Of a stretch of 22,106 bases of DNA, positions 1 to 7,530 are shown in pieces. Numbering within the stretch: position 1 is the first letter of the stretch; the number at the start of each line of letters is the position of its first letter. The DNA lies in assembly GCA_002395085.1 (NCBI GenBank), contig DGVV01000171.1, forward strand, positions 1 to 22,106. Reading direction: 5' to 3'. Both the position numbers and the translations under genes were made by a program. A model generated the notes under the pieces. That model searched no databases. It had not been told where the DNA came from and saw nothing but the letters and a program-made list of their open reading frames with translations. This DNA comes from Ruminococcus sp. UBA4275. Its GTDB lineage: Bacteria; Bacillota; Clostridia; Oscillospirales; Ruminococcaceae.

Positions 1-21
1 AATCCGTCGGAGACACTTTAT
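1..21 (-). repeat. Partial copy of an intergenic repeat (end sequence)
   Basis: Read on the minus strand, these 21 bases match the left end of the hairpin-rich repeat at 15690-15710 at 19 of 21 positions (shared core GTGTCTCCGACG). The rest of the copy would lie to the left of the window. Like the other copy, it sits just beyond a hairpin terminator (32-67) in the direction of transcription. This is seen directly; the family name and total copy number are unknown. Confidence 0.6.
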
Positions 22-31
22 CTACAGACTG

Positions 32-70
32 AAATCACCGCCTGACTTTCACATCAGGCGGTGATTTTTT
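32..70 (+). terminator. Rho-independent terminator, probably bidirectional
   Basis: A perfect 14-bp stem (32-45 with 54-67) with an 8-nt loop is followed on the plus strand by a run of six T (65-70). The T-run favours a plus-strand gene ending before the window. On the minus strand the stem ends in ATTTCAG, so it may also stop the ABC-transporter operon that ends at 89. Confidence 0.8.
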
Positions 71-88
71 GCGCACAGATTCACTTGT

Positions 89-751
89 TCAGAGTTCCCG
101 TCTGCGGTAAAGCACCACAGCGATCATCCACGAAATGAACACGATGACCGCGGTCACAGCCGCCACTGCAATCATCACAAGCGCCGGATTCGCCGTCAGG
201 AGCTGCGCGATATTCTTGCCGAACAGCATCGGGCCGTTCTCACTCATCTCCAGAGCGCCGGTCAGGAAGGGCAGACCGGCGCAGATAATCATGATCTCAA
301 ACATCGAGATGACGCGGCTCTTTGCTGCACCGACCGCGAAATTCAGCGGGAGCATCAGCGAAGGCAGCACCAGCGCCAAACATACAAGCAGAACCAGCAC
401 AATGGCATACATCGAGCCGGTCACACCGGGCATCTCATTGCGGAAACCGAACCACATCGGAACAGAGATCAGCGCCACCGCTGCAAATGCAGCCAGCACA
501 CAGGTCAGATATTTCGCGCTGACGATCATCCTGCGGCTGAAGGGCAGTGTCAGCGAATACTTATCCCAGTTGCTCACCTCATCGTAGGACATCATCGTCA
601 TCGGCAGCATTCCGACGATCATCGGAATATAGCACAGCATAACTGTGGAATTCGAGACGATTGCAAACAACATCAGCACAACCAGCACCAGCGGGAAAAC
701 CACATTCTGTCCGCGGAGGACACACCATTCTTTCATCAGTAAGCCTTTCAT
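89..751 (-). CDS. ABC-2 type transporter permease
   Basis: This 220-residue integral membrane protein is the likely membrane partner of the ATPase encoded just upstream. It shows about six hydrophobic segments (roughly residues 17-50, 84-102, 112-138, 147-167 and 187-216). The N-terminus MKGLLMKEW and the segment MMSYDEVSNWDKYSLTLP (about 53-70) are typical of ABC-2 permeases found with YtrA-type regulators. The ATG at 751 has AAAGGAG eight bases upstream. It lies 41 bp after the ATPase stop and is the last gene of the operon. Family knowledge suggests export of a small molecule, peptide or antibiotic, but the substrate cannot be read from the sequence. Confidence 0.88.
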   Translation of the reverse strand: MKGLLMKEWCVLRGQNVVFPLVLVVLMLFAIVSNSTVMLCYIPMIVGMLPMTMMSYDEVSNWDKYSLTLPFSRRMIVSAKYLTCVLAAFAAVALISVPMWFGFRNEMPGVTGSMYAIVLVLLVCLALVLPSLMLPLNFAVGAAKSRVISMFEIMIICAGLPFLTGALEMSENGPMLFGKNIAQLLTANPALVMIAVAAVTAVIVFISWMIAVVLYRRREL

Positions 752-792
752 TTCAAAAACTCCTTTCAGGTCGTTGTTACGTTATTTCGAGA

Positions 793-1632
<840 letters not shown>

Positions 1633-1668
1633 AATGTACACTCCTTCGTTGTGTTCGTTGTGATTCGT

Positions 1669-2037
1669 TCAGTCATCCAGCAGCGAAAACAGCCCGATGA
1701 CATCCTCCCGCGTGAGACCGCAGGCAGCGGAAAGCCGCCGGATCTCCTGCAAGTGTTCTTCAATCTGCCGCAGATGTTCCTCCCGCAGCAGCTCAGTATT
1801 TTTCGGTGCAACAAAGCACCCCTTTGCCGGTACGGTAAAGATGAAGCCTTCCCGTTCCAGCTCATCGTAAGCACGCTTGGTCGTCATGACGCTGATGCGC
1901 AGATCCTTTGCCAGCCCGCGGATGGAAGGCAGCGGATCGTTTTCCGCAAGCGTACCGCTGATGATGAGACCCTTGATCTGTGTGTAGATCTGATCGTAGA
2001 TCGGAACACCGCTCTTGTTGTCGATCAGGATATGCAA
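1669..2037 (-). CDS. GntR-family transcriptional regulator, YtrA subfamily
   Basis: A 122-residue repressor with an N-terminal winged helix-turn-helix (about residues 10-75: PIYDQIYTQIKG, then PLPSIRGLAKDLRISVMTTKRAYDELEREGF) and only a short helical C-terminal dimerisation region. This is the YtrA layout, with no large ligand-binding domain. I prefer the TTG at 2037 because GGAGG (2046-2050) lies eight bases upstream and the protein then starts LHILIDNKSG, as family members do. The ATG at 2052 overlaps the Shine-Dalgarno sequence and would add five residues. It is first in its operon and probably represses it through the dyads at 2056-2109. YtrA regulators often respond to cell-wall-active compounds; the inducer here is unknown. 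Confidence 0.9.
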   Translation of the reverse strand: MHILIDNKSGVPIYDQIYTQIKGLIISGTLAENDPLPSIRGLAKDLRISVMTTKRAYDELEREGFIFTVPAKGCFVAPKNTELLREEHLRQIEEHLQEIRRLSAACGLTREDVIGLFSLLDD

Positions 2038-2055
2038 GTGATTCACCTCCATGCC

Positions 2056-2125
2056 AACTGTGCATTCACAGTATGCACAGTTGTCTGTATATTTACAGTA
2101 TACACAGTTAGGACGGTTTTGTCAA
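2056..2125 (-). promoter_or_regulatory. Promoter and dyad operators of the GntR-ABC operon
   Basis: On the minus strand, TTGACA (2120-2125) and TATACT (2097-2102) are separated by 17 bp. Downstream of the -10 lies a perfect 10-bp inverted repeat, AACTGTGCAT (2056-2065) and ATGCACAGTT (2073-2082), with a 7-bp spacer. A near-copy of its right half (2092-2109) overlaps the -10 box, so an 18-bp unit occurs twice, 27 bp apart, with two differences. This fits autorepression by the GntR protein, which is inferred. Confidence 0.8.
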
Positions 2126-2269
2126 GGGGTTTTTGAAAAAAATTTTTTTGGCACTGTGACAGGACAGAATCAGCTCCGGCTGGCTGCGTGCATAATATTC
2201 TCGCAGATACGTCATTTCCGGTATTATTCTCCCGCTAAAAGCCGAAAAACAGCATTTGCGCAGAAATCA

Positions 2270-2337
2270 GAGAAAACGGGAGAAAACGCGAGAAATTGTC
2301 ACGAAACTTCAAAATTCATTTTTTCTCCGGTTCTCTC
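2270..2337. repeat. Imperfect 17-bp inverted repeat upstream of the SPFH promoter
   Basis: GAGAAAACGGGAGAAAA (2270-2286) and TTTTCTCCGGTTCTCTC (2321-2337) pair at 15 of 17 positions around a 34-nt centre. It lies just upstream of the SPFH gene's -35 box. It has no proper T-run on the plus strand and could be a regulatory site or a relic. The rest of the 2126-2342 interval holds only an A/T tract at 2131-2150 and nothing else I recognise. Confidence 0.4.
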
Positions 2338-2342
2338 AGGGT

Positions 2343-2371
2343 TTGCGAAATTCGCCGGAATGTGGTATGAT
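2343..2371 (+). promoter_or_regulatory. Promoter of the SPFH gene
   Basis: TTGCGA (2343-2348), a 17-bp spacer and TATGAT (2366-2371) with an extended -10 TG at 2363-2364. Transcription would start near 2378, giving a leader of about 80 nt. Confidence 0.65.
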
Positions 2372-2460
2372 AAGGATGTCGGGAATCACAGCACGTATGT
2401 CAAGCGCTGCCAAGCTGTATCCCGTGTCAGCGCGTCCCCTCACGAAAGGAACAATACATT

Positions 2461-3372
2461 ATGGAAAACAATCAGACCTATCCTGTCAAGCACAAGCACA
2501 ATGCCGGAAAGATCGTCGGCGGCGTATTTGCCGGCATCGGTGCAGTCATCCTCTTCGCCTCCGCCGCAGCCATCGTGCCTGCGGGTCATACCGGCGTGGT
2601 TCTCACCCTCGGCAAAGTCAGCGAGAATACACTTGCAGAAGGCTTCCATCTCAAGATTCCCTTTGTACAGAGTGTCGTGGACGTCAGCAATCAGATTCAG
2701 GTCTATGAGATCGACGCACCCGCAGTCTCGCGCGACTTGCAGACTGTCAGCAGCGTGATCGCGGTCAATTACCGCATCCAGTCGGCGGAATCCGCCAACA
2801 TCTACCGCAATATCGGCGGTGACTACGAAGCCGTCATCCTCACGCCTGCCGTGCAGGAGAGCGTCAAGTCCGTCACCGCGAAATATACCGCCGAACAGCT
2901 CATCACAGAGCGCTCCGCCGTCGGAGAGCAGATCAAGGATCAGCTCAGCGACAAGGTCGGGGAATACGGCGTGCAGATTGAAAAATTCAATATCGTCAAC
3001 TTCGACTTCTCCTCGGAGTTCAATGCCGCGATTGAACAGAAGCAGGTTGCGGAACAGAATCTCCTGAAAACGAAAACCGAACAGGAGCAGGCAATCGTCA
3101 TCGCAAATGCCGAGGCACAGAAAAAGGTCATCGCCGCCAATGCTGAGGCGGAGGCGATCCTCGCCAAGGCGCAGGCACAGGCGGATGCCAACCAGCTCCT
3201 CAATGACTCCCTCACCGGTCTGGTGCTGGAGAACAAAATGCTCGAAAAATGGGACGGCGCATTGCCCAAGGTCAACGGCAGCGATTCCTCTCTGCTGCTT
3301 GATCTGAACGATGCCGTCGGCAATCTCCCGCAGAACACCGCACCCGCTGCGGCACAGGATACAAACGAGTAA
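2461..3372 (+). CDS. SPFH/prohibitin-family membrane scaffold protein
   Basis: A 303-residue membrane-anchored protein with a hydrophobic segment at about residues 17-40, a prohibitin-like SPFH domain (about 40-185: VPAGHTGVVLTLGKV, then GFHLKIPF, then the NIVNFDFSSEFNAAIEQKQVAEQ helix entry) and a long Ala/Glu/Lys-rich coiled coil (about 187-250). The C-terminal 50 residues are low in structure and end in an Ala/Gln-rich tail. Family members form ring-like oligomers that organise membrane microdomains and often regulate membrane proteases. The ATG at 2461 has AAAGGA ten bases upstream. It is followed by a GC-rich hairpin and then an MBL-fold gene. A specific role is not visible. Confidence 0.92.
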   Translation: MENNQTYPVKHKHNAGKIVGGVFAGIGAVILFASAAAIVPAGHTGVVLTLGKVSENTLAEGFHLKIPFVQSVVDVSNQIQVYEIDAPAVSRDLQTVSSVIAVNYRIQSAESANIYRNIGGDYEAVILTPAVQESVKSVTAKYTAEQLITERSAVGEQIKDQLSDKVGEYGVQIEKFNIVNFDFSSEFNAAIEQKQVAEQNLLKTKTEQEQAIVIANAEAQKKVIAANAEAEAILAKAQAQADANQLLNDSLTGLVLENKMLEKWDGALPKVNGSDSSLLLDLNDAVGNLPQNTAPAAAQDTNE

Positions 3373-3388
3373 CATCCGAAAAATGCCA

Positions 3389-3429
3389 GCCCTGCACCCC
3401 AAAATGGGGGTGCGGGGCGGCTGAGTTTT
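3389..3429 (+). terminator. GC-rich intercistronic hairpin, weak terminator
   Basis: A 12-bp stem (3389-3400 with 3407-3418, one T-G pair) with a 6-nt loop follows the SPFH stop. The downstream T-run is poor (GTTTTC at 3425-3430, after a gap). It may reduce, rather than stop, transcription into the MBL-fold gene, which has no visible promoter of its own. Confidence 0.5.
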
Positions 3430-3455
3430 CGTGAATCCGCAAAAGGAGCAGTTTC

Positions 3456-4205
3456 ATGGGAAAGATGCCCGTCACAGACCGCGATCAGCCGTGCGGCAGC
3501 ATCCGCTACTTCGCCGCATGGGATGTCACCTGCTATCTCCTGCACGGCAGCAGGGGCGATCTGCTGATCGACACCGGTCTCCCGATGCTCCGCAAGGGGC
3601 TCGCTGCGTGGATACAGAATCAGCAGGTGCGGCAGGTCTTCCTCACGCACGCGCACGTCGATCACGATTCCAATGCCGCATGGATGCAGCAGCAAGGCGC
3701 AAAAATCCTGCTCAGCGAGCGCGACCGCGATCTGCGGCAGCACTATCTCCGGCAGCCGGTGCATCCCACAGCAAAGCGCTATCTCCTGCGCAATGCGCTT
3801 CAGCTTCTGGGAGGCGGATTCTGGAACAGCCCCCGCTATGAAGCAGATGTCTATTTCACGGATGCAGATGCCGGTCTGCTCCGCACATACGGCTATGACG
3901 CTGAAATCATCCCGCTTGCCGGTCATACGCTCGGCTCATGCGGAATTCTCAGCGGCGGCGTACTTTACTGCGGCGACGCCTTCACCGCGCTCTGGGGCAA
4001 GCCCGACATCACGCCGCACGCGCACAGCATCCCGCTGATGCAGGCATCTTTGCAGCGCATTCTGGAGATTGATCCGGAATGGCTCGCCTGCGGTCACGGT
4101 CTGCCCCTGCGGATGCAGGACGCAAAACCCGTCATTCAGGAATATCTGCGGCAGCATCATCTGCTGAAAGCTGCCAATCATACAGGAACGAACATCAAAA
4201 CGTAA
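3456..4205 (+). CDS. MBL-fold metallo-hydrolase
   Basis: A 249-residue cytoplasmic protein with all metal ligands of the metallo-beta-lactamase fold: THAHVDHD (His65, His67, Asp69, His70), AGHTLGS (His157), YCGDAF (Asp174) and CGHG (His214). These would hold two metal ions. This pattern fits the broad glyoxalase II-like or hydrolase group; it is not specific enough to name a substrate, and the family includes thioesterases, phosphodiesterases and lactonases. The ATG at 3456 follows AAAAGGAG. Eleven bases separate its stop from the next gene, whose ribosome binding site overlaps this stop, so the two are co-translated. Confidence 0.9.
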   Translation: MGKMPVTDRDQPCGSIRYFAAWDVTCYLLHGSRGDLLIDTGLPMLRKGLAAWIQNQQVRQVFLTHAHVDHDSNAAWMQQQGAKILLSERDRDLRQHYLRQPVHPTAKRYLLRNALQLLGGGFWNSPRYEADVYFTDADAGLLRTYGYDAEIIPLAGHTLGSCGILSGGVLYCGDAFTALWGKPDITPHAHSIPLMQASLQRILEIDPEWLACGHGLPLRMQDAKPVIQEYLRQHHLLKAANHTGTNIKT

Positions 4206-4216
4206 GGAGGATCACT

Positions 4217-5812
4217 ATGATGAGTCAGGAAACCGATCACATTCCGGAGGAGAACACCCTGCCGGAAACCGCCGCTCAGCCCGCGGAAGAACCGGAGCTG
4301 GTCACAGAAGTTCTGCTCGACGGAGAGGAGCATTTCGCGCGCGGCGCAGATCCCCGCAAGAAGGAGGGCATCTTCTGGAGCGTGGATGAGGACGGCGTGA
4401 TGATCGTCGGATGTGCTGTTCCCAGTGCAATGGCAGATTACGACACCAAGCGGCATCCATGTCCGCCGTGGCAGAATTACAAGCCTTACATCAAGAGCAT
4501 TTTCGTGGAGGACGGCGTGACGGATCTCGGCATCCGCGCCTTCGCAGACTGCCCGAATCTGGAGGAAGTTTCGCTGCCGGCATCGCTGCGCAAGATCAAC
4601 TACGCCTGCTTCTCCGGCTGCCCGAAGCTCAGCTTCCTCGAACTGCCCGAAACGATGTCCTTCGTCCATGCCTATGAGGGCAAATCGTGGATGAGCAATA
4701 CTGTCATCCTCGGCTTGCAGGCATTCCGCGGAACACCGTGGGCGCGCAAGCAGTTCGGTGATTTCTATATCCGCGACGGCGCTGTCTTTGATTATTTCGG
4801 TGAATCCGCGGATGCAGAAATCCCGGAAGGCGTCACGGCGATTGCATCGTTCGCCTTCGCGGAAAGCGGACTGCGCTCCGTGAAGTTTCCGCAGAGTCTC
4901 AAGCGCATCGGGGCGTATGCCTTCTATCGCAACAAGCTGACTGCCGTGCAGCTTCCGCCGCAGATCAGCACGGTTGAAACCCACGCATTTTCGTCGAATC
5001 CGGCTCTCAAACGTGTGGCAGTTCCCGCCGAATGTCTCGCAGACGGTTGTGCGCCGCTGCATCTGCGCCTGACTGCCGATGAGATGAGCCTGCTGGAAAA
5101 CCGCAGATCACTTGCGGATCAGGAGGACAAGCCCAAGAAAAAGGTCAAGAAAGCAAACCGCAAGCCGCTGCCGAAACTCACTGTGGAGGAAGATGCCTTC
5201 GCAAATACGCCCATCGGCGGCCCGGCAGAGGATCTCACGGAGTTCCCTGCCCTCTACCGCATCAGCGCAAAGCCGGCTGCGGGCGTCAGCGGCGTGGAAA
5301 AACTGGAGCTTCAGGACGCAGGCAAAAAACTCGGCGGTCTTTATGCGGAAACCGGTGCTGCCCTGCTGACCCGTCTGAAGCGCGGTGCAGCAGTCATCTG
5401 CCTGCTGGCTGACCCCGCTGCAAAGCGTCTGGACGGCATGATCGTTTACCGCTACAACGATCCGCCGCAGAAAACCGATAACATCCTTGAATACCGCGTT
5501 CTTGCGACCGAAAACGGCACGGAACAGGCTGGTATGATGACGCCCTTCCGCCGCGATGCCGATTTCACGAAACGGTATAAGCAGTTTGCCGCTGAAACCT
5601 GTCTCGCACAGGATACCGTTGCACCCGCTGCCGATACGCTGACACAGTGGTTTGTGATTCCGGAAAGCCGCGGCGATGACAGCAAGCTGCTGGATGCACT
5701 CGTCAGAAACTGGCTCTCCAAACACAAGGATTTCTCCTGCGGCAAGAAGCAGGAGGCGCTGCTCCGCATGAGCGCGTATATGTCTGTGATGCCGGAAGAA
5801 CTGGCTGACTGA
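4217..5812 (+). CDS. Cytoplasmic leucine-rich repeat (BspA-like) protein with unknown C-terminal domain
   Basis: A 531-residue protein. Residues 1-35 are acidic; about 48-70 (GIFWSVDEDGVMIVGC) resemble the small strand unit that precedes LRR_5 repeats; BspA/LRR_5 repeats run at about 94-150 and 199-270 (VTDLGIRAFADCPNLEEVSLP, VTAIASFAFAESGLRSVKFP, IGAYAF). A basic linker (about 305-320, rich in Lys) leads to a C-terminal region (about 325-531) that I do not recognise. No signal peptide or membrane segment is seen, unlike most BspA-type surface proteins, so it probably stays in the cytoplasm. The ATG at 4217 follows TAAGGAGG; longer in-frame starts lie inside the MBL gene. The LRRs suggest protein binding. 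Confidence 0.82.
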   Translation: MMSQETDHIPEENTLPETAAQPAEEPELVTEVLLDGEEHFARGADPRKKEGIFWSVDEDGVMIVGCAVPSAMADYDTKRHPCPPWQNYKPYIKSIFVEDGVTDLGIRAFADCPNLEEVSLPASLRKINYACFSGCPKLSFLELPETMSFVHAYEGKSWMSNTVILGLQAFRGTPWARKQFGDFYIRDGAVFDYFGESADAEIPEGVTAIASFAFAESGLRSVKFPQSLKRIGAYAFYRNKLTAVQLPPQISTVETHAFSSNPALKRVAVPAECLADGCAPLHLRLTADEMSLLENRRSLADQEDKPKKKVKKANRKPLPKLTVEEDAFANTPIGGPAEDLTEFPALYRISAKPAAGVSGVEKLELQDAGKKLGGLYAETGAALLTRLKRGAAVICLLADPAAKRLDGMIVYRYNDPPQKTDNILEYRVLATENGTEQAGMMTPFRRDADFTKRYKQFAAETCLAQDTVAPAADTLTQWFVIPESRGDDSKLLDALVRNWLSKHKDFSCGKKQEALLRMSAYMSVMPEELAD

Positions 5813-5818
5813 TGTTCT

Positions 5819-5873
5819 AAAATCATCCTCTGCGCCGTAGAATGTAACAAACGGCACGGAGGATGATTTTTTA
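5819..5873 (+). terminator. Strong terminator overlapping the next gene's ribosome binding site
   Basis: Twelve perfect pairs (5819-5830 with 5859-5870) continue through UG and GC pairs, one mismatch and five more pairs (5834-5838 with 5851-5855), with a 12-nt loop and T-run 5867-5872. The 3' arm includes GGAGG (5858-5862), the ribosome binding site of the carboxypeptidase that starts at 5873. Confidence 0.85.
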
Positions 5874-7039
5874 TGCGTTTACTGCGATTTTTCTGCGGAT
5901 TCTGTGCAGTGCTGCTGCCCCTTGCAGCGCTGCGGATGCCCGTCTCGGCAATCCCTGAACCGCCTGCGGTTTCAGCAGAGGGATGCGTTCTCATTGACGC
6001 GCAGAGCGGACAGGTCTTGTTCGGCAAGAACGAAAACGAGAAGCGCCCGATGGCGAGTACCACCAAAATCATGACGACGCTGCTGACACTCGAAAGCGGC
6101 GGTCTTGATGACGAATTTGTTGTGGACAGCGAAGCAATCCGTGTGGAAGGTTCCTCTATGGGGCTGCGTGAGGGCGATGTTGTCACGAAACGCGCCCTCT
6201 GCATCGGGATGCTGCTCCCCTCCGGCAATGATGCCGCAAATGCCGCTGCGGTGGCGGTGGCTGGCAGCATTCCGGCGTTTCTGGAGATGATGAATGCGCG
6301 CGCAAAGGAAATCGGCATGGCGCGGAGCTGGTTTGCCTCCCCTTCCGGTCTGGATGCGGAGGGGCACGGCGCATCCGCCTGCGATATGGCGCTGCTCGCA
6401 CGGGAAGCATTGCAAAATGACATATTTGCATCAATTTGCTGCTGCCAATCGAAAGAGGTCGTCTTCGGAAATCCCCCCTCTGCGCGGACACTTTATAATA
6501 CGAACAAGCTGCTTGGCATGGATGACAGCGTAATCGGCGTCAAGACCGGCTTTACAGATGCAGCCGGGCGCTGTCTGGTCAGTGCGGCGGAGCGCGACGG
6601 CAGACGGCTGATCTGCGTGACGCTCTGCGACCGCAACGACTGGGCAGATCATCTCGCACTGTACGATTACGGGTTCGCAGTCGGGCAGCGGTATGATCTC
6701 CCCCTCCCTGCTGATCTGACCGTTCCCTGTGAGGGCGGTGCAATGCAGGCGTTGCCGGTCTACGCGAAAGAGCAGCTCACGGTGACTGCGTGGCGCGGCA
6801 TCCCGCCGGAATACGCCGAGACAGTGCTGCTGCCGCCCTTTGTTACTGCACCGATTGAAAAAGGTACGCAGATCGGGGAATTGGTGTATCGCAAGGGCTT
6901 CACGGAAATCGGGCGTCTGCCGCTGCTGGCAGGTGCAGATATACCCTATATGCAGCAGGAAACGGACGAATCCGCATGGAAAGCTCTGTTCCGGAGGGTA
7001 ATTTTTCGGATACACGATATACTAGATGTAATATTCTAG
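5873..7039 (+). CDS. dacF: D-alanyl-D-alanine carboxypeptidase (serine-type, PBP5/DacF-like)
   Basis: This 388-residue exported enzyme removes the terminal D-Ala from peptidoglycan stem peptides. All three active-site motifs are present: S62TTK65, S117GN119 and K224TG226. An N-terminal signal peptide (about 1-26, MRLLRFFCGFCAVLLPLAAL..VSA) precedes them. A short beta-rich C-terminal domain (about 270-365) is followed by an amphipathic helix at the extreme C-terminus (WKALFRRVIFRIHDILDVIF) of the kind that anchors PBP5 to the outer membrane face. The start is fixed by the signal peptide and GGAGG ten bases upstream, although that site lies within a terminator stem. Length is usual for clostridial DacF/DacB. 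The gene symbol is by family only. The last 40 bp are more A/T-rich than the rest. Confidence 0.93.
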   Translation: MRLLRFFCGFCAVLLPLAALRMPVSAIPEPPAVSAEGCVLIDAQSGQVLFGKNENEKRPMASTTKIMTTLLTLESGGLDDEFVVDSEAIRVEGSSMGLREGDVVTKRALCIGMLLPSGNDAANAAAVAVAGSIPAFLEMMNARAKEIGMARSWFASPSGLDAEGHGASACDMALLAREALQNDIFASICCCQSKEVVFGNPPSARTLYNTNKLLGMDDSVIGVKTGFTDAAGRCLVSAAERDGRRLICVTLCDRNDWADHLALYDYGFAVGQRYDLPLPADLTVPCEGGAMQALPVYAKEQLTVTAWRGIPPEYAETVLLPPFVTAPIEKGTQIGELVYRKGFTEIGRLPLLAGADIPYMQQETDESAWKALFRRVIFRIHDILDVIF

Positions 7040-7110
7040 TCATTCTATACAATCAATGCAGGTTAAATATCTGGTTTATGCTGTTATTTGACGAAATTGC
7101 ATAAAAAAGC

Positions 7111-7139
7111 TTGACTGATCAAGCAAATTTTGCTATAAT
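7111..7139 (+). promoter_or_regulatory. Strong promoter of the candidate small RNA
   Basis: TTGACT (7111-7116), a 17-bp spacer and a consensus TATAAT (7134-7139) preceded by TG (extended -10). It is A/T-rich upstream. Transcription should start near 7146. The stretch 7040-7110 holds no gene and no other clear signal. Confidence 0.8.
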
Positions 7140-7145
7140 ACAATT

Positions 7146-7322
7146 ACGGCGAGCAAAAGCAGAACGGATTGCACAAATAGAATCCGAATTTTGCTGGACT
7201 GCCCCTCTCTCTGAACCAAACGTAGCTCGCTTGCCGTCATTTGAAAGGACATTCATAAAGCCCTCTCGAATACCCGTAAAGCAAAGACCGCCTTTCTGTC
7301 GCTCAGGAAAGGCGGTCTTTGT
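7146..7322 (+). ncRNA. Candidate structured small RNA, unknown family
   Basis: A strong promoter and a 14-bp terminator bound a transcript of about 175 nt. Between them there is no ATG or GTG, and the few TTG codons lack a ribosome binding site, so it does not look coding. It can fold: ACGGC-GAGC (7146-7154) pairs with GCTC and GCCGT in 7224-7240 around a 4-nt bulge; alternatively AGCAAAA (7152-7158) pairs with TTTTGCT (7190-7196) and encloses CGGATT/AATCCG. No 6S, riboswitch or T-box signature was recognised. It lies about 200 bp upstream of rnpB. The promoter and terminator are seen; the RNA's existence and function are inferred. Confidence 0.55.
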
Positions 7323-7323
7323 T
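7283..7323 (+). terminator. Terminator of the candidate small RNA
   Basis: A perfect 14-bp stem (7283-7296 with 7307-7320) and 10-nt loop, followed by the moderate T-run TCTTTGTT. Confidence 0.8.
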
Positions 7324-7495
7324 GCGGCGGCGCGGAGCCCGCGCGGGCGATTTGCTAAAGTTCTAAATTGACTTGATGCAGGTCTTTACCATTTGATTCT
7401 AAGGAAACTTTCCATAGAATCGTGCTTTTCAGATACGCAGTCCTTTTGGATAGAACTTTAGCAAAATGCCAGCGGGCGCTGCCCGCCGCCGCCGC
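7324..7495. repeat. 172-bp inverted-repeat element (MITE-like) abutting the rnpB promoter
   Basis: A left arm (7324-7365) and right arm (7451-7495) are imperfect inverted copies. The inner 15 bp are perfect: TTTGCTAAAGTTCTA (7351-7365) with TAGAACTTTAGCAAA (7451-7465). The outer parts are GC-rich, share GCGGCGGCG ends and each contain a small palindrome (GCCCGCGCGGGC on the left, GCGGGC-GCT-GCCCGC on the right). The centre carries a further near-palindrome, GATTCTA..TAGAATC (about 7396-7422). The right arm ends exactly one base before the rnpB -35 box. No transposase is present. It may be a miniature inverted-repeat element or a hairpin intergenic repeat. Confidence 0.65.
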
Positions 7496-7524
7496 TTGAC
7501 AAATTACATGGAATATGCTAAAAT
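7496..7524 (+). promoter_or_regulatory. rnpB promoter
   Basis: Consensus TTGACA (7496-7501), 17-bp spacer and TAAAAT (7519-7524) with an extended -10 TG at 7516-7517. The predicted start near 7531 matches the 5' end of the RNase P RNA. Confidence 0.85.
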
Positions 7525-7530
7525 ATGTAC

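Noticed and set aside
7146..7322. Candidate small RNA as 6S RNA or a known riboswitch
   Set aside because: No long central bubble framed by extended helices, and none of the SAM, TPP, purine, c-di-GMP, THF or T-box core motifs could be seen.
7111..7371. Open frame of 86 codons across the candidate small RNA
   Set aside because: Its ATG-equivalent start lies in the promoter, it runs through the terminator stem into the repeat and it has no ribosome binding site.
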